Below, in pieces: positions 22,107-34,660 of a stretch of DNA of 62,000 nucleotides; position 1 is the first letter of the stretch; every line of letters begins with the position of its first letter. The stretch lies in contig NC_049988.1 in assembly GCF_000003815.2 (NCBI RefSeq), forward strand, positions 12,833,926 through 12,895,925. The letters run 5' to 3'. This stretch comes from Branchiostoma floridae. Its lineage: Eukaryota > Chordata > Leptocardii > Amphioxiformes > Branchiostomatidae. A program made the position numbers and the translations under genes. The notes under the pieces are model-generated. The model did not search any database. It saw only the letters and a list, made by a program, of their open reading frames with translations, and was not told where the DNA came from.

Positions 22107-23450
22107 CGTGCCCGCTTGCTGTCCGTACACGTACTACGAAGACGATCTATTGACTAGCCACACGAGCTGATGTTTTGATCCTGTATCTGATAATAAAAGT
22201 CTACTCCAACAGCGCACGCAATGAGTGAAGTCTAGATTGACGACAGTTCTACATCCACGATGTCACGCTCCATTACTTATACGAGTGGTGGGAAGAAAAA
22301 TCGAATATTCAGGAGCTCAACGATTCGATTGGTAGTCGCCAGGCAGGCTTGAAACACAGTGCGAAGTCCTACGAAGCCCCTACTTAGCACCGTTATGCGT
22401 GTACGTGCCGCAATGGGACTCATACAGTCCGGGCATACCCGTACGTACAGTTCGAAATAGTGGAGTAAATGTCCAAACGTCCGCTTCTTCTTAGGCTTGC
22501 ATCACCCTATATGGCATAACGCAAAACGAGAGCAGAATACTGATACAAAGTTCGTACAAGCGTTACACAGGTCCCTTGTGTGCTCTATGTTAGTAAGGCT
22601 TGTATTTTAGCAAGTGTCGGTGGCAAGGAGAACGTCCAATAGTACATAGTTTACGTTTCTAGTGTTTATCCATTAAGAACTGTCCTTAGTGCTGATTAAA
22701 CAGTAGTTATTTTGTCCAGTATGTTAGACTTCTTCTGTCAACGTAGCACTTCCTTATTCGTGTTCTCTTCCATCTGAAGAGTACATTTCTTTTGTATTCT
22801 CTTCTCGACTTCAAAAGACAGTATCCTATCCTGGTCACGTACCTGTAGGATGGTCCTTAATATCTCCTGATCCCACAAAGTGAGCTAGGTACATCTCGCC
22901 TGATGGCATGCATCGCCAACTAAGACAGTCGCATCCGAAAAGCGTGGTTGAAGCAAACAGGTCTAGGCGTGCCGCCTTGAATCCATTACGAGCTTAACCC
23001 TGAGTCCTGTTGTAGCTCGTCTCTCTCAACTTGCCGTTCCAAAAGTGAAATCAGATCAGTACTTTACGCAAGCTACATAGTAGACGTTCAAAAAACCTGT
23101 ACCGACAGACCTCCGGAAAGGATTTTGACTTGTACGAGCGACAGGGGCTACATATGCACGTAAATCTTCTTTAAGTGATGTGAACGAGCTCTCTCCGTAG
23201 ACAGCTGATGTTCTATACCGATGGCAAGTCCCGGCCGGTATCGAAACCGCATCCGTTGCACGCAAGACCGGGTGACTGTCCACAAAACACAAACTGAAAC
23301 AGAAAAGAGATGCAGCTGCTTGGCCATTTGAGGAAATATGAATGAGCTCTCTGATTGGCTGTTACAGGAATTATCAATCATCGTATCGCCCTGGGCCTCG
23401 TTGTCATTAAAATGGAATAACTCTTGGTTGCAATTTATCAAGCTAATTGT
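22107..23450 (-). promoter_or_regulatory. 5' flank of the GPCR gene (5' UTR/promoter expected)
   Basis: Position, not motif, is the evidence: this is the sequence immediately upstream of the receptor ATG. An in-frame TAG lies 30 bases upstream of the ATG. I could not identify a convincing TATA box or transcription start, and a non-coding first exon further upstream is possible. No other gene is visible. Confidence 0.3.
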
Positions 23451-23594
23451 AAATTCGTGGAATAAAAAAAAAAACTGTACTTCTTCAATAAATCTTTATT
23501 AGAGATTGAAAATTTCTCCGCTAAAAGAAAAACTTACAATGATACGAAAGAAAAGAGTGATTTGAAATTAGTAGGTTTGTGTGTAAAAAAGGCA

Positions 23595-23645
23595 ATCGTA
23601 TACTGTAAAAACAGAAATGTTCGCGTTGTTTTTATTTTCGTGGTC
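23595..23645 (+). mobile_element. Fragment of TACTGTAAAT.../GTTCGCGG MITE
   Basis: TATACTGTAAAAACAGAAAT followed by GTTCGCGTTGTTTTTATTTTCG resembles the terminal repeat of the element at 61766-61971. Confidence 0.45.
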
Positions 23646-24684
23646 TCGTACCCTATCATGACACTTTATGCTTTGTCTTCTCTCCGCCTATCCCTTTGTC
23701 TGAGTGCCTCGTACGTGTAAATGATACGAATTATAATGTGTTGTAGGCACCTGCTACTTAGAAGACGCATGCTTACCAACTAAGCCCAAATCAAATGGTC
23801 ACGGTGTTTAGCACTTATAATATGTACTGGAGCTGTTCTCATTGTTATCTTAATCCAGCACCTGAAATATGCCTGTACTTAGCCCGATAGAGCATGGATG
23901 TGCAATAAAAGCTATTACATATTATTAAACACTGACATGCATTAATAGCATTTAATACTTATCAATACAGAAGTGCTACGTATCGAGAGGGTAGATATAT
24001 ACGATTAGATCAATGAAATTTGATCACACCTGCACTATCGAAAGTGACTGTTCTGTCCATCTGTAGCACTCTTGCTCAGTCAGCTGTAGGTGGCTTCCGG
24101 CTTACTGTCAATAAAGGCGACGGTGTTTCCATTGCTAGTTTGTATGTTACGAACGGCCTTTACAGTAATCTAATCGTTTTACCCTTTTGCTACGGTGCAA
24201 ATGTGTCTGTGCATTTCCATGAAGAGTAGTAAATCATTAAAAAAAACATATATTTGTCGAAAGTCACGGACATAGTAAATCGAGTTATGGATAAAGCCTA
24301 TATAACTAGATTTGGTGGAATAATAAATAAATGTTTAATATAATCATAATGAGCATTAGACATGTGTTTTTACAGATTTCGTTTCCAGTTATTTTAACTT
24401 AAATCGTTTGATAATATTGCTGTAAAAAATCTCAATACTATGGCTAAATGTTGTTACTCCATGAAGGGGCATACGTTTGTTTCGTCCACGTTTGTGCTAT
24501 TTGATTTTGAATCTATAACTAAAGATCTTTTAAATGTATAAAAGTCGGCATGTAAGAAGTTACTAAGGTCCCGACAAAGCCCGGTAATTGTAGACACCGT
24601 AGATTACTTTTTTTTAGGATTTAAGCTGTAGACCGACACCCCCATTATGAAGTTGTGGTACAATCCACAGCTGTCGCATTAAGC

Positions 24685-24835
24685 TTTAGCCGGATGGGCG
24701 AATTAGCTGATTTCCAAGCAGAGGTTAGGCACTAGGTTGTTTTTTGAAAATCTGTTGCATAATGTATGGTGTTCTGTGTTATACAACCTGGGAGTACTTA
24801 GCTGCTCTCAAAGCAGAGGTTAGGCTCCAATTGCA
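24685..24835 (+). repeat. Repeated TTAGCTG...AAGCAGAGGTTAGGC motif
   Basis: GAATTAGCTGATTTCCAAGC AGAGGTTAGGC at about 24700 recurs at about 24796 as TTAGCTGCTCTCAAAGCAGAGGTTAGGC, spaced about 97 bases. It is probably the end of a dispersed repeat. The class is unknown. Confidence 0.4.
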
Positions 24836-25179
24836 TCTTTCGAAAGTAAAGGTTCCAATTACGCCTAGCATATATTTTTTTATTCAATACCTTTCAATAT
24901 ATGGCTTATCTGGCTTAACTTTTAATCTAATGTTATAATCATTACATTTGTCTTTATTGGATTTCATTGATTGGCGACCAAAAATTCCCGGAAACAAAAT
25001 TACATGGACTGCTAAGGGCACACCTCAAACATTCGTGATGATGACACAAACTGAAATTAATTTCTACATTAGGAAAATCTAGAGTTCTTAAGAAGAGACA
25101 AAATGTTCTCCAACACAAATTGGGATTTTCGACCGACTCGCTCAAGGTGAAAAATCGTCGCCCCACCATCTAAATCACC

Positions 25180-25430
25180 CTCGTATCACGTGACCTTTTG
25201 ACCTATCCCAGGTCACTTAGCCTCTCTGCAGAGCTGGAGGAATATGGCGGATACGGTCTGGCTACTTCTCTCCTCGTCATAATATGATCAATATGACTCA
25301 TTGATCAGTCTAATTCGCTTAGTTAAAATCGCTGAGTCTTCATCAGCTGTCCAATCCAATCGCTGTGTGATGTCAGCAAGGGGTCAAATGTCACCGAAAG
25401 TCGATATCGACCCCCGTCTCGAGTTTAATT
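25180..25430 (-). repeat. Dispersed repeat, GACGGGGG/TTTGACCC family, inverted copy
   Basis: It is the reverse-complement relative of 4250-4530 (shared blocks listed there). It begins on the minus strand with GAGACGGGGGTCGATATCGA. TCACGTGACC lies at the far end. Confidence 0.5.
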
Positions 25431-28222
25431 TCCTGTTATGGATTCGATAGCGTTAAAGAGTAAATCATGAATGCAGACTAGGTATGCTTAGCTCTTGTCC
25501 TTTTTCTATTCTCTAATATAAAAACTGTCAATCTAGTATCTAATTGTTTGTGTCAACAATATATTACTTATAGTTAGCTATCCCGGTGCGTTTTGATTAA
25601 ATTGTTATGACACATATCACGGGGCCAATATTTCATGGCAAATTTAATTAAATGTCAATCTATATATAGAGTAACCGCTTCGGGAAATTGAGTTTGTTCC
25701 AACAGGGATCTATTAGTACTTGCTTTCATTAATGAACTATGCTTGTTTTTGTCACGGTGATCCTAATCAAATAATGGAACGACTCATAGTCATATCCTTT
25801 TTACGGCCCTTTATCTCCAAAACAACGCCACGTACACATTTTATACCAGGATGTAGTGAGTTTAAGTGGTGTTAGATACTTACCTTTCCAAAGAACACCA
25901 TCATTGAACTGTAAACTACATCTGGTATCTAACCAGCACAGCTACCATACGAGACATACAACACGGAAAAACTTTAGAACTGAGAAACAAATAGTCTCAA
26001 GAAATCCTTCACATATGGAGCAACATCCGAATGTAACTAATTATCACATGAGTTACAAACTGTGAGTACATCTAAGATGTTAAGACAGCAGCTAGTGAAA
26101 CACATGCAAAGCTCAGCTAATGGCACATGAGGTATTTGATAAGGCACATGCGTTTTTAAATGATATTTTGAATGACATGTTATATGTTGTGAATGTTTTG
26201 CATCCACGTGTTATGTGTAATGATTACTCCAAGAATAGTAGATGTTGCAGACTGTGAAAAGCTTTCAACAACTTAAGGAGTCAATGAACAATAGACAATA
26301 AACAACGTCTAGCCAGGAATGCCAGGAATAGAATCTCGTTGCCTGACCTCTTGGCCATCTGACGCCATTACTCGTGTTACCAGTGCTCTAATTGTAGATA
26401 CATTATGTAAACAGTTAACTAACGACAACCTGTTTGTACGTATAATGACAACCACAGACAACACTGTAAAACAAAAACTCTGTGAGTTCGTATACACATG
26501 TTTTAAGAAAAGGGAAGAGGCATGTAAACGTTAGATATAGTGATAGCATAGCTCAAGATGTATTGTTTATTCAACTGTAATAGTAACGTTACATGTACTT
26601 GTTCTTAGTCTTTAGTATCCCACCATGGGATTTGCTGCACTTAGCCCACTTTGGCAGGAACATGCAAATAAAGATCATCGTTTTATATAGTAGACAGAAA
26701 ATTACTAACCGTCTATGCCGCATCCGATTTACACGTAGGAACTACGCATTTGTTCCAATCACACACAATTACGAATTGGCTTCCATCCATTCTGTACCAA
26801 ATTAATCGAATTAGATGATTAGTCAATCCATACAAATAATACTCAGCATTAGTATGTAAGAACAGATGTTCATATAATTGTAACTGATTACATGATATGT
26901 GAACGTAATAAAGCGGCCATGCTTTATTGAAATTTCCACCTATCCAATTTATTTCAATTATGGTGCTTGCACAATAAGTAAGTCATCGTTTCTGACGTCA
27001 ATTTTTTAATGGATGCTACGCAGCATTCAATAAAGATATATATTGGTCATTTCGTTTAATTACCCCTACTGTCGTCATTTGAAAGTAATGAATTGCCCTA
27101 TATTGTTTACTACTTCGTTGTTTCTTTTTTGTTTATTTGTTTATTTGGTTGGTTGAAGAACGATCATGTAATTAGTTGCCTGCTTTCTTGCTTGGTTGTT
27201 TGGCTGCTTGGCAGATGGTATATCAATCCTACGTACACAGCAAAAAAGAATAATTAAGGCATATTTGAATTCAGTATTCCCTAACTTAAAATGCATCTTA
27301 GCTGCAATTTTATCTATATCCGGATATGTCTGTCAATGCCATTCTAGTTCTAACAGAGATAAAGGATAAACCATATTTACTGCTTGCTATACCTTCACTC
27401 TATTGAACTTTTTTCACTGTTCCTACCAGGTTGAACTATTGTCTTTGACAAATGAGAGTTCGACACAGAGAAAAATGAAACAGTTTGCAAATTGCATCCA
27501 TAATTCTATCGGTTGTCAAGTTAATGGACATATATTTTCTACCATTCGGATCATTAATAGCTTGCGCAATTGAATTGAATAAACCGGAGTAGAGAGCTTT
27601 CTTTACGACCCAGCTGAGCCATACCATGGAGATTAGAATTGGTACATACTGCTTTCTGTAATGAGTACTCAGAATTCATAATAAGGGGTATAATGGTTTC
27701 ACGCACATTACTACCAGTGGACTAGTCATCCCTCTTCCCCGGCCTGTTGCAATACGTTGAAAGACTGAGTGGCTAAAGTTACTCCAAATGTTCTTCAAGC
27801 AATGGCTTTTTTAAAAGGTAAGGTAAATACTAGCAAATTTTTCCCGGCTGACAGTCCATCTTGTTCACGGAGAGTGACCTAGTCTCGATCTCGCGAGAGA
27901 GAAGGAGACGAGGTCAGGCTTGCGTAGGTCATCTGCAGAGCAGCGACAGCGGATAACAGAACATAACAACCCACTGACCCACGCCTCAAAAAGGTTCCTT
28001 TACCTGGTGTGTTTTCCACATAACAACTGTGCGGCCAATGGGCTTTTCTTAAAACAGAGAATGGCACCACTTTATGCACAAATAGCTTTCACCAATATAT
28101 TGTAATGATGATATAGTAGAAAGAATGACATTGAGTGTTGGCACCCTGTTTTCAAGTAAAACGCTTCTAGAAGTACGTTTAATCCATCACAATGCTAGAC
28201 CATAGTAAAAACTCCATAATAT

Positions 28223-28440
28223 CGCGTGTGGCGTAATTGGTAGAGCGTTCTGCTCAGAATGTAGAGGTCCCGAGTTCGCTACCCGCCGTGCCCCCGGCGT
28301 TGAGCTCTTGGGAAAGGCACTTGACACGACCTTCCTCACTTCAACAAAGTGTAAAAATGGGTACCTGACTTCGGTCGGGGAGGTAAAAGAAAAGACTACC
28401 TTTACCTTCTACCTGAGTTGTGTATGTGGCACTGTTAATA
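28223..28440 (+). mobile_element. tRNA-derived SINE, best-preserved copy
   Basis: The head GTGGCGTAATTGGTAGAGCG (A box) and CCCGAGTTCGCTACCC (B box) is followed by the body TTGGGAAAGGCACTTGACAC, GACCTTCCTCAC, AAAAATGGGTACCTGACTTC and GGGGAGGTAAAAG. Such elements are copied by partner LINE machinery. There is no coding capacity. Confidence 0.8.
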
Positions 28441-28681
28441 TAAGTTATTAACAAGAGTACAGTGCAACATTGTCCCCGTCTGCTTAAAAGCAAAATAGAA
28501 AAAAAAGAAGTAAAATTGAAAAACCTCCATAATACATTAGCTTCATTGAAGCAATGCGGTTAAAAAGCTGTACGAAATGATGGCGTGAAAAGAGTTCCCA
28601 GTCCCAGGACATTAGCTAATGAACAGTCATATATCTTGAAACAAAGCACCACCTGCGCTGCTCACGCAACCTGTAAGAGGA

Positions 28682-28701
28682 TGGGGGGGGGGGGGGGGGG
28701 G
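28682..28701 (+). repeat. Poly-G run (20 G)
   Basis: An uninterrupted homopolymer G tract in otherwise unassigned DNA. Similar G/C runs at 5244-5260, 33860-33877 and 43610-43626 are either isolated or inside TTAA elements. Exact length may be an assembly artefact. Confidence 0.8.
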
Positions 28702-29127
28702 AAATCATTTTTAGTTTTGCAAAAGATGAAAAGCGCAATTCTAAAATCCTAGGTCAGTTCTTTGCCTCATGACACTACGGAAGACAGTGAAAACATAAAT
28801 GCAATATACCGCATCAAGTGCTTTAGAGATGATACTAGGTGTATTAGAGAGCTGAAACAAATATGTATGCGAGTATGTAATAGACTATATTTGAAAATAA
28901 AAAAGTTTTTCGTTTTCATTATGTATTAACATAATACGACATAGCATTTTCGGGACTAAGGGATACAAAGACTGGAAGTTCTGCTGTAGTACCATCGTCA
29001 CATACCAGGGGGTCAAAATTGATATTGGCTTTCTTCTCAGTTTCTATCCACTTGCCAATTATCAACCATCCAGAGGTTCTAAAGTTAGGTTAACGTGACC
29101 ACGAATATCCTAAAACACAAACAGACA

Positions 29128-29340
29128 AGCACACACACACACAGACACACACACACATAGACACACACACACACACACACGCACACACATACACACACAC
29201 ACACACAGACACACACACACATAGACACACACACACACACACACGCACACACATACACACACACACACACACACGCACACACACATACGCGCACACACAC
29301 ACACAGACACACACACACACACGGAGAGACACACTCAGAC
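29128..29340 (+). repeat. (CA)n microsatellite with CAGACA/CATACA variants
   Basis: About 210 bases of (CA)n with an internal higher-order duplication (ACATAGACACAC ... GCACACACATAC occurs twice, about 58 bases apart). Cys/Val frames on the minus strand are artefacts. A shorter (CA)n lies at 29458-29515. Confidence 0.95.
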
Positions 29341-29944
29341 ACAAACAAACCCAAAATAAACCCAAGATAACAAGAGTAGCCCTATGCGATATGTCTGCTG
29401 TTTATTTTAAAGCGTGTGCAGATCATACAGGCAAATTTCCACGGGAATAGCAGTACTACACACACACACACACAGACACACGGAGAGAGACACACAAAGA
29501 CAGACACACACATATGCAGACAAACCCAAACAATATCTCCATTCTTCATCTATAGACATCAAGAGTAGCCATATTGTCTTCTATACATTTGTATGCTTGT
29601 CCAGATCGTACACGTAGATTCCCATGTGGATATCAGTACCACGTAAATGAAGATACATTCGCTTTCGCTCTCGCTTTTCACACCCTCTGATATCAATCTC
29701 CAAAGCTTCCAGGCGGTCCCCATTCGTAATACTTTACTTGGAGATGAAAGGACGACCGGCAATCATTGTTGTCAATGGGGAAGCTATAAGTTCTCAATCT
29801 TTCTAAGTGAAGCTCTTAGGCATCTTAAAATGACCTCCACTGCACGATGACATATGTTTGCATTGCCTTGTGCGTGCATAAGTAACATTTCCTTTTATTG
29901 TACATTCCCACTGGGTACGGCACTGCAAACGAATAGTTAAGTGG

Positions 29945-30159
29945 TAACACTAGTTCACCTATATTCGCTCTAATCTATATCCGCGGTACCTAAAACAGGG
30001 TATTTAGAGTTATCACGTTGATGGACGGTGGTTTTAAATTGCATTTTTTCAGCATAATACACTTTGAGACGACCGTCTGTCAACTTGATATCCTGAAATA
30101 CCCTGGTGTGAAATACAACGGATAAAGGTTACCCCGCGAATAAAGGTGAACTAGAGTTA
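29945..30159. mobile_element. MITE, CTAGTTCACCTTTAT family, copy 2
   Basis: It starts TAACACTAGTTCACCTATAT and ends TAAAGGTGAACTAGAGTTA. The interior shares with copy 1 a GACGGTGGTTT(T/C)AAA block, a GTCTGTCAACTTG-like block and the ACAACGGATAAAGGT block ahead of the right arm. Its length (215 bp) matches copy 1. Confidence 0.75.
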
Positions 30160-30407
30160 CATGGTTATTAAAACCTAACACAAGAATTATGTTCTACTAA
30201 GTCAATACGACTTCTTATTGCTTCTTTGTGGTAGTAAATATGAAGAAACAGATAATAGATATGTTTCATAATCAAAGAAAACGATGTTCTGCACCTACTT
30301 GACAGGTTTAGAAACCGTAGACATAATTTTGTGACAGTGTATTCTACATATTTCCCAGAGGTGCAACCAGCGGGCTAAAATGAGAGCAACACCTGCTATA
30401 TCTAATG

Positions 30408-31075
30408 AATTCATCTTCTGGATTACTGTGACACCCTGTGGGATAGCTGCGGAGTGGGGAGACAACAACTCCAAGTGCTACAGAACCGGGCTGCCAGGGT
30501 AGTTCTGCAACTCAACCTACAGTCCAGCAGTGTCCTCAACCTTCATGAGAAGCTCAGCTGGCAGTACCTCACAGGGAGAAGGCGGGATTATGTGTGCATT
30601 ATGGTTTATAAGTGTATTAATAGCCTAGCACCAACATACCTCTCATTAACCTTCTCTCACAACCACAACTTTCACAATTACCAAACCAGACAGACATCAC
30701 TCCTATACAAACCCTTTTTCAAGACTACAACAGGACAACGTACATTTGCCTACAGAGGCGCTAGACACTTTAACTCACTACCAGCTGACATTAAAGAAGT
30801 TTCAGCCATGAAGTCATTCAAATCAGCTCTGAAACTCCATACACATTCACAGTAGAGACCTCTGACCTCCTGACCCAATTGTAGACCTAGATCGGATTTA
30901 TGGATTGTGATTTTGATTTGTCTGCCGTCTTTTATGTTTCATTTGTATTTATATGTTCCAAAGTGTATGTCTATTTATCTTCTTTGTGATGTGCTTTTAT
31001 TTCCTGGTATGTAAATACTTGGCTCTGTTGAAAACCAGTTTCTCTAAACTGAATAGGCCACCCAGGCGTTTGAAA
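30408..31075 (+). pseudogene. 5'-truncated non-LTR retrotransposon: reverse transcriptase C-terminus and 3' UTR
   Basis: The frame 30408-30855 reads ...LDYCDTLWDSCGVGRQQLQV, LQNRAARVV, then W..LTGRRRDY, SLAPTYL, YQTR, FAYRGARHFNSLPADI and FKSAL before TAG. This is the characteristic carboxyl end of CR1/L2-type reverse transcriptases (known family pattern). A stop precedes the segment and no catalytic RT core (FADD) is present. The 3' UTR continues to about 31075 and ends in an AAATAAACAAATGAAC-like tail. It is inactive. Confidence 0.85.
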
Positions 31076-31239
31076 TAAACAAATGAACAAGAACTGCAGC
31101 AGTGGCAAAAGCAGTTTGTTACACGTACAATGTCTAAAGTGGTTTAATTTTCGACGGAACTTTAGTGAGTCATCGATCATTAAGTTAATGAAAAGATGGC
31201 TTGAGCCTGCAAAGTTAGCAATTTGGTTTAGCCATTGTG

Positions 31240-31370
31240 GTGCCGACGTGGCCTGACGGTACAGTAGTGAATATGATATGACCCAGATCATAGAGGTGCT
31301 GTGTTTAAGTCCCCTAACATACCCTGTAGATGTCGTACCCTTGGGAAAGGCACTTAACACGACTTTTCAC
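31240..31370 (+). mobile_element. tRNA-derived SINE, partial
   Basis: GTGGCCTGACGGTACAGTAG and TAGAGGTGCTGTGTTTAAGTC (diverged head) precede TTGGGAAAGGCACTTAACAC, GACTTTTCAC. It is truncated after the body start. Confidence 0.65.
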
Positions 31371-31569
31371 AATGTACATCACCACGTTTGATTATGGATA
31401 GAAGGTCAAATGGAGGTCCCGAAGAGAAACACACGTAGAGCACGTAAAAAAAACCACCACACTCATCGAAAAGAGTATGGGTCCATGCCGGTTTTAGTGG
31501 GTCAAATATATGTGTCCGGATATGCAGATTGCACGGTTCAGTACAAACCTGGCGGTTTGCCGGGAATGA

Positions 31570-31660
31570 AATACACACACAGACACAAACACACACACAG
31601 ATACACATACACACACACAGACACAAACACACAGACGCACACACACACACACACACCAGT
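31570..31660 (+). repeat. (CA)n microsatellite
   Basis: ACACACAGACACAAACACAC-type repeat over 90 bases. Cys-rich minus-strand frames are artefacts. Confidence 0.9.
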
Positions 31661-31799
31661 CCCAATGCCATTTTTAATTAACTGCAGGTCAGCAAGTTTT
31701 TCAGTAGGTCGTATATTTTACAGATACAGGTAGCTAGCCCTTCCTCTTTAACGTGCTCAACGCATCTTCTAGAATGCAGGACCCCATTAGCATTTTATG

Positions 31800-31920
31800 T
31801 CTATTCCGAATGACGGTTGTAGCTCTTCTCCCGATTCGAACCTGAGTCCCCCAGTTATCAACTATTCGGAACCTGAAGCTCAACTGTGACGCTGCTACCA
31901 GTTGAGCTATAGGGACATCT
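31800..31920 (-). mobile_element. tRNA-derived SINE head (inverted)
   Basis: On the minus strand: GTCCCTATAGCTCAACTGGT, AGCAGCGTCACAGTTGAG, then GACTCAGGTTCGAATCGGGA (A and B boxes). The A-to-B spacing is longer than in a tRNA, and the rest is not tRNA-like. It is the same family as 16120. Confidence 0.6.
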
Positions 31921-32304
31921 CGAGAGAGAGAGAGAAGACCCTACCTCACCTACAGAAATATATGCAAATGTATGCATACCTCTCGGAACCTTAAGCATTA
32001 AGAGACTTACGCGGTCGTCATCGATCCATCTTCCTGACAGAGACGAGCGAGAAGACAACTCCCTTAAGAGTACCAGCCAATATCTTCATGACAGTTTCTT
32101 GATACGGGGATTTCCAGAGCATTGTAAATAGATTTCTATGGATAGAGATACCGAATTAATCGTGTAGGTGAGGACAGCACCTGTCAAACTCTACATCACT
32201 AGTGATTAATCGTCTTTCTATTAATAGAACACTGCCCTTTTTTTATTTCAGTTCTGTGGTAGTTGCCTAAAGATAAAGCCATAAAAAAAGTCGTGGTTTC
32301 GGTT

Positions 32305-32520
32305 AGCGCGCGGTCACATAGCTCGTGCGATCGTCGTGCGACCGCTAACTTTGGGCACTCGGGCAACCATGCATTTGTGCTACAAAGTCTAACTGTCTTG
32401 TTACATAAAGGGCTGTTTTGGATCCCTGTCGGTGGTTGGTTGTGTCACGACGTGATCGTGCTTAAAAACCCTATGACATCAAAATCGTGCGACGATCGCA
32501 CGACCTATGTGACCGCTCCC
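32305..32520. mobile_element. MITE with GGTCACATAG(G/C)TCGTGCGATCG ends (216 bp)
   Basis: The left arm GGTCACATAGCTCGTGCGAT CGTCGTGCGA at 32312 is matched by the inverted right arm GGTCACATAGGTCGTGCGAT CGTCGCACGA ending at 32514. It is non-coding. The target duplication is unclear, so the class is unassigned. The ATG frame across it (32263-32523) is incidental. Confidence 0.75.
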
Positions 32521-33429
32521 TGACCCAAACTTTCCTAGCAAAAATCGGCCTTTACTACTACAATATGTATACCTTTGCAAGATCATACATAAAGGCTGCA
32601 AAGTAAGAGAGTGGTATACACTGGTATGATTGAAAATGAAGTATCTGGATACGTTAAAAGGAAAACGATACCTATTGTATATTTACTTATAATAAAATAT
32701 GTGGAGGGTTTGACTTCTTTTCGTAAGTAGTGGGAGATGAATCGTTCAGCATTTTCGGAGACAAATGGATAGGACGACCCAATTCATAAGGTTTTCGTTG
32801 GGCTTTAAGGTGTGTAAATATTTGTAGAATGAAAATGAAATATATGGATTAGAAACTCTTAAACAATCCTCATTTTCATGCTTTGGAACGGTGCACATAT
32901 AAAAGTCACTTTTTCAGCCATAAAACTTTTGCACTGCAGGCGCCCATAAACAAAATATCATTCAGAAAGTTAGGAGCGTAGCAGCGTTCCATTTCGCTTT
33001 TACACGTATCTCTATATCTTGCACCTTATAGGTAGCAGCATGGTACAATTCAAAATCTTGTACGTACACAACTTTTCTTTCTGTGGATAGCCCTATCAAA
33101 TGAAGAGGATCAAACAGAATAAATTACTGATACTATCACGTTGGTTTATCGATGTTGTTGTCGATATTTAAGATAGGGGGTCAGATAAATTCGCTCTTAA
33201 GATGTACCTTTCCCTTATCAAAAGATATCTATCGCATGGGGGGAATATTTGCTTTCAAACGATACACCGTCGTCCGTTTTAATAGCGTACAGCCCATACA
33301 TAACTGACATTTCTTAAGATGCAGAACCCGTGCTGTAGACTAACGGATGATGTTCAGCGTTGGATGCAAGCAGCAAGCTCTCGTAACTACAGTTGTTAGT
33401 TTGAACCTTTGTTTATTCATGAAAGCTGA

Positions 33430-33690
33430 AATGGGCCTGCAAGCCAGTCCAGTGGTTAGCGGCCCTACCTCTGGAACTAGAAGCCGTGAGTTCGATTCCG
33501 GATGTGTCACTCACCCGACATGCACGCTACCGGAAAGGGTTGCAGTCCTAAGGATTGGACGTTAAGCTGTCGTCCACTGTTCATTGTGTTTGAAAAGAGC
33601 TAGGAATTTCCCCGGTACAATGAACCTGTAAATACTGTACATAGCGTCCGTTCTCTCTGTTACTACCAGTGGAAGACTAGATCGAGATCA
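33430..33690 (+). mobile_element. tRNA-derived SINE, second body type
   Basis: CCAGTGGTTAGCGGCCCTAC and GCCGTGAGTTCGATTCCGGA give A and B boxes. The body has AAAGGGTTGCAGTCCTAAGG and GGACGTTAAGCTGTCGTCC, then GTACAATGAACCTGTAAATA. It shares its body with 16640. Confidence 0.7.
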
Positions 33691-33859
33691 CTTTCCTTAC
33701 TTTTTCCTTTTCATTGAGGTCATGAGGTAAGAGGCAACGGTCAGACAAAGTATATAACAGAGATACAAATTGACAGAATTGGTCCCAACCCCGCTTGGGC
33801 ATGGTTTGACAGTCATCCTTTCGGTTGGGGACGTAAAGTCGGTGGCCACATGGCCGTGT

Positions 33860-33877
33860 TGGGGGGGGGGGGGGGGG
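33860..33877 (+). repeat. Poly-G run (18 G)
   Basis: Homopolymer tract. The surrounding sequence is unassigned. Confidence 0.8.
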
Positions 33878-34029
33878 TATAATCTTATGTAAACAAGATT
33901 ATAATCAGTCCAGGACAAACTCTACAAAAATTATAAGGTTCTGCTGTACCAAGTTTCAAACCAGGCTAGGAGACCAGAACCTTGCTTGACCTTCATCTTT
34001 CCAAGACCCGAGATACCAATCATTATAAC

Positions 34030-34442
34030 AATCCATCCAGGTTGGCCACAAATATCTATATATAGTTTTATTGCACAACAATTGTACGGGGTACAAAGTA
34101 TGGCATCTACATAACTACAGTTCCATAACTTAACGCTTATCTAACTAATACAGTAGTATGGGATACATTTCTTACAGTTATTCGAGGCTTTTACAATCAT
34201 TGGAGGAATTTCTAATGTTTAAACATTCTTTGATATATTTTCCTATATCTGTCATGCAGGTATTGTCACATGTCACCATGTATTTAAATTTGCACTTTAG
34301 TTTCATCGAGATAAACCCTTGTGTATAAGATGACAGCCTTGTGTACAGTGAATTTCGTATATCAGAATATTTGGGACATACAACCATAAAGTGATAGTCG
34401 TCTTCAATTAGCTCTGGACAGAATGGACAAACGACATGAAAA
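34030..34442 (-). pseudogene. Non-LTR retrotransposon 3'-end fragment (C-terminal zinc-knuckle-like segment)
   Basis: The minus-strand frame from about 34442 to 34178 contains VCPFCPELIEDDYHFMVVCP, then KYSDIRN. This CxxC...H....C motif is typical of the carboxyl end of many LINE polyproteins. It is followed by a 3' UTR with ACAATTGTTGTGCAATAAAA near 34070. Upstream it breaks into a (CA)n repeat, so everything 5' is lost. Family level is not resolved. Confidence 0.7.
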
Positions 34443-34660
34443 GACACACACACGTACACACAGACACACAACACACACACACACGAACACACACAAACAC
34501 CACATACACACACACAAATACACAACACACACACACACACATACACGCAGACACAGACACACAGAGACACACACATACACACACACACACAACCACACAC
34601 ACATACACACATATATACCTAGTACACAAAGCAAACACACAAACACACAGATGGGCCAAA
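34440..34660 (+). repeat. (CA)n microsatellite
   Basis: CACACA with GACACA, AACACC and ATACAC variants over about 220 bases. It is fused directly to the 5' break of the LINE fragment at 34030-34442. Open frames on both strands are low-complexity artefacts. Confidence 0.95.

Larger units (their letters stand above)
23451..28222. other. Intergenic, mostly unassigned
   Basis: AT-rich DNA with short spurious frames only. Recognisable pieces: the MITE fragment at 23595, a doubled AAGCAGAGGTTAGGC motif (24715-24830), the repeat at 25180-25430, and a TTTG/CTTGGTTG-rich stretch near 27120-27210. No host gene is visible. Confidence 0.5.

Noticed and set aside
29085-29365. Cys/Val-rich minus-strand frames
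   Set aside because: Products of (CA)n. The same applies near 31400-31700 and 34404-34776.
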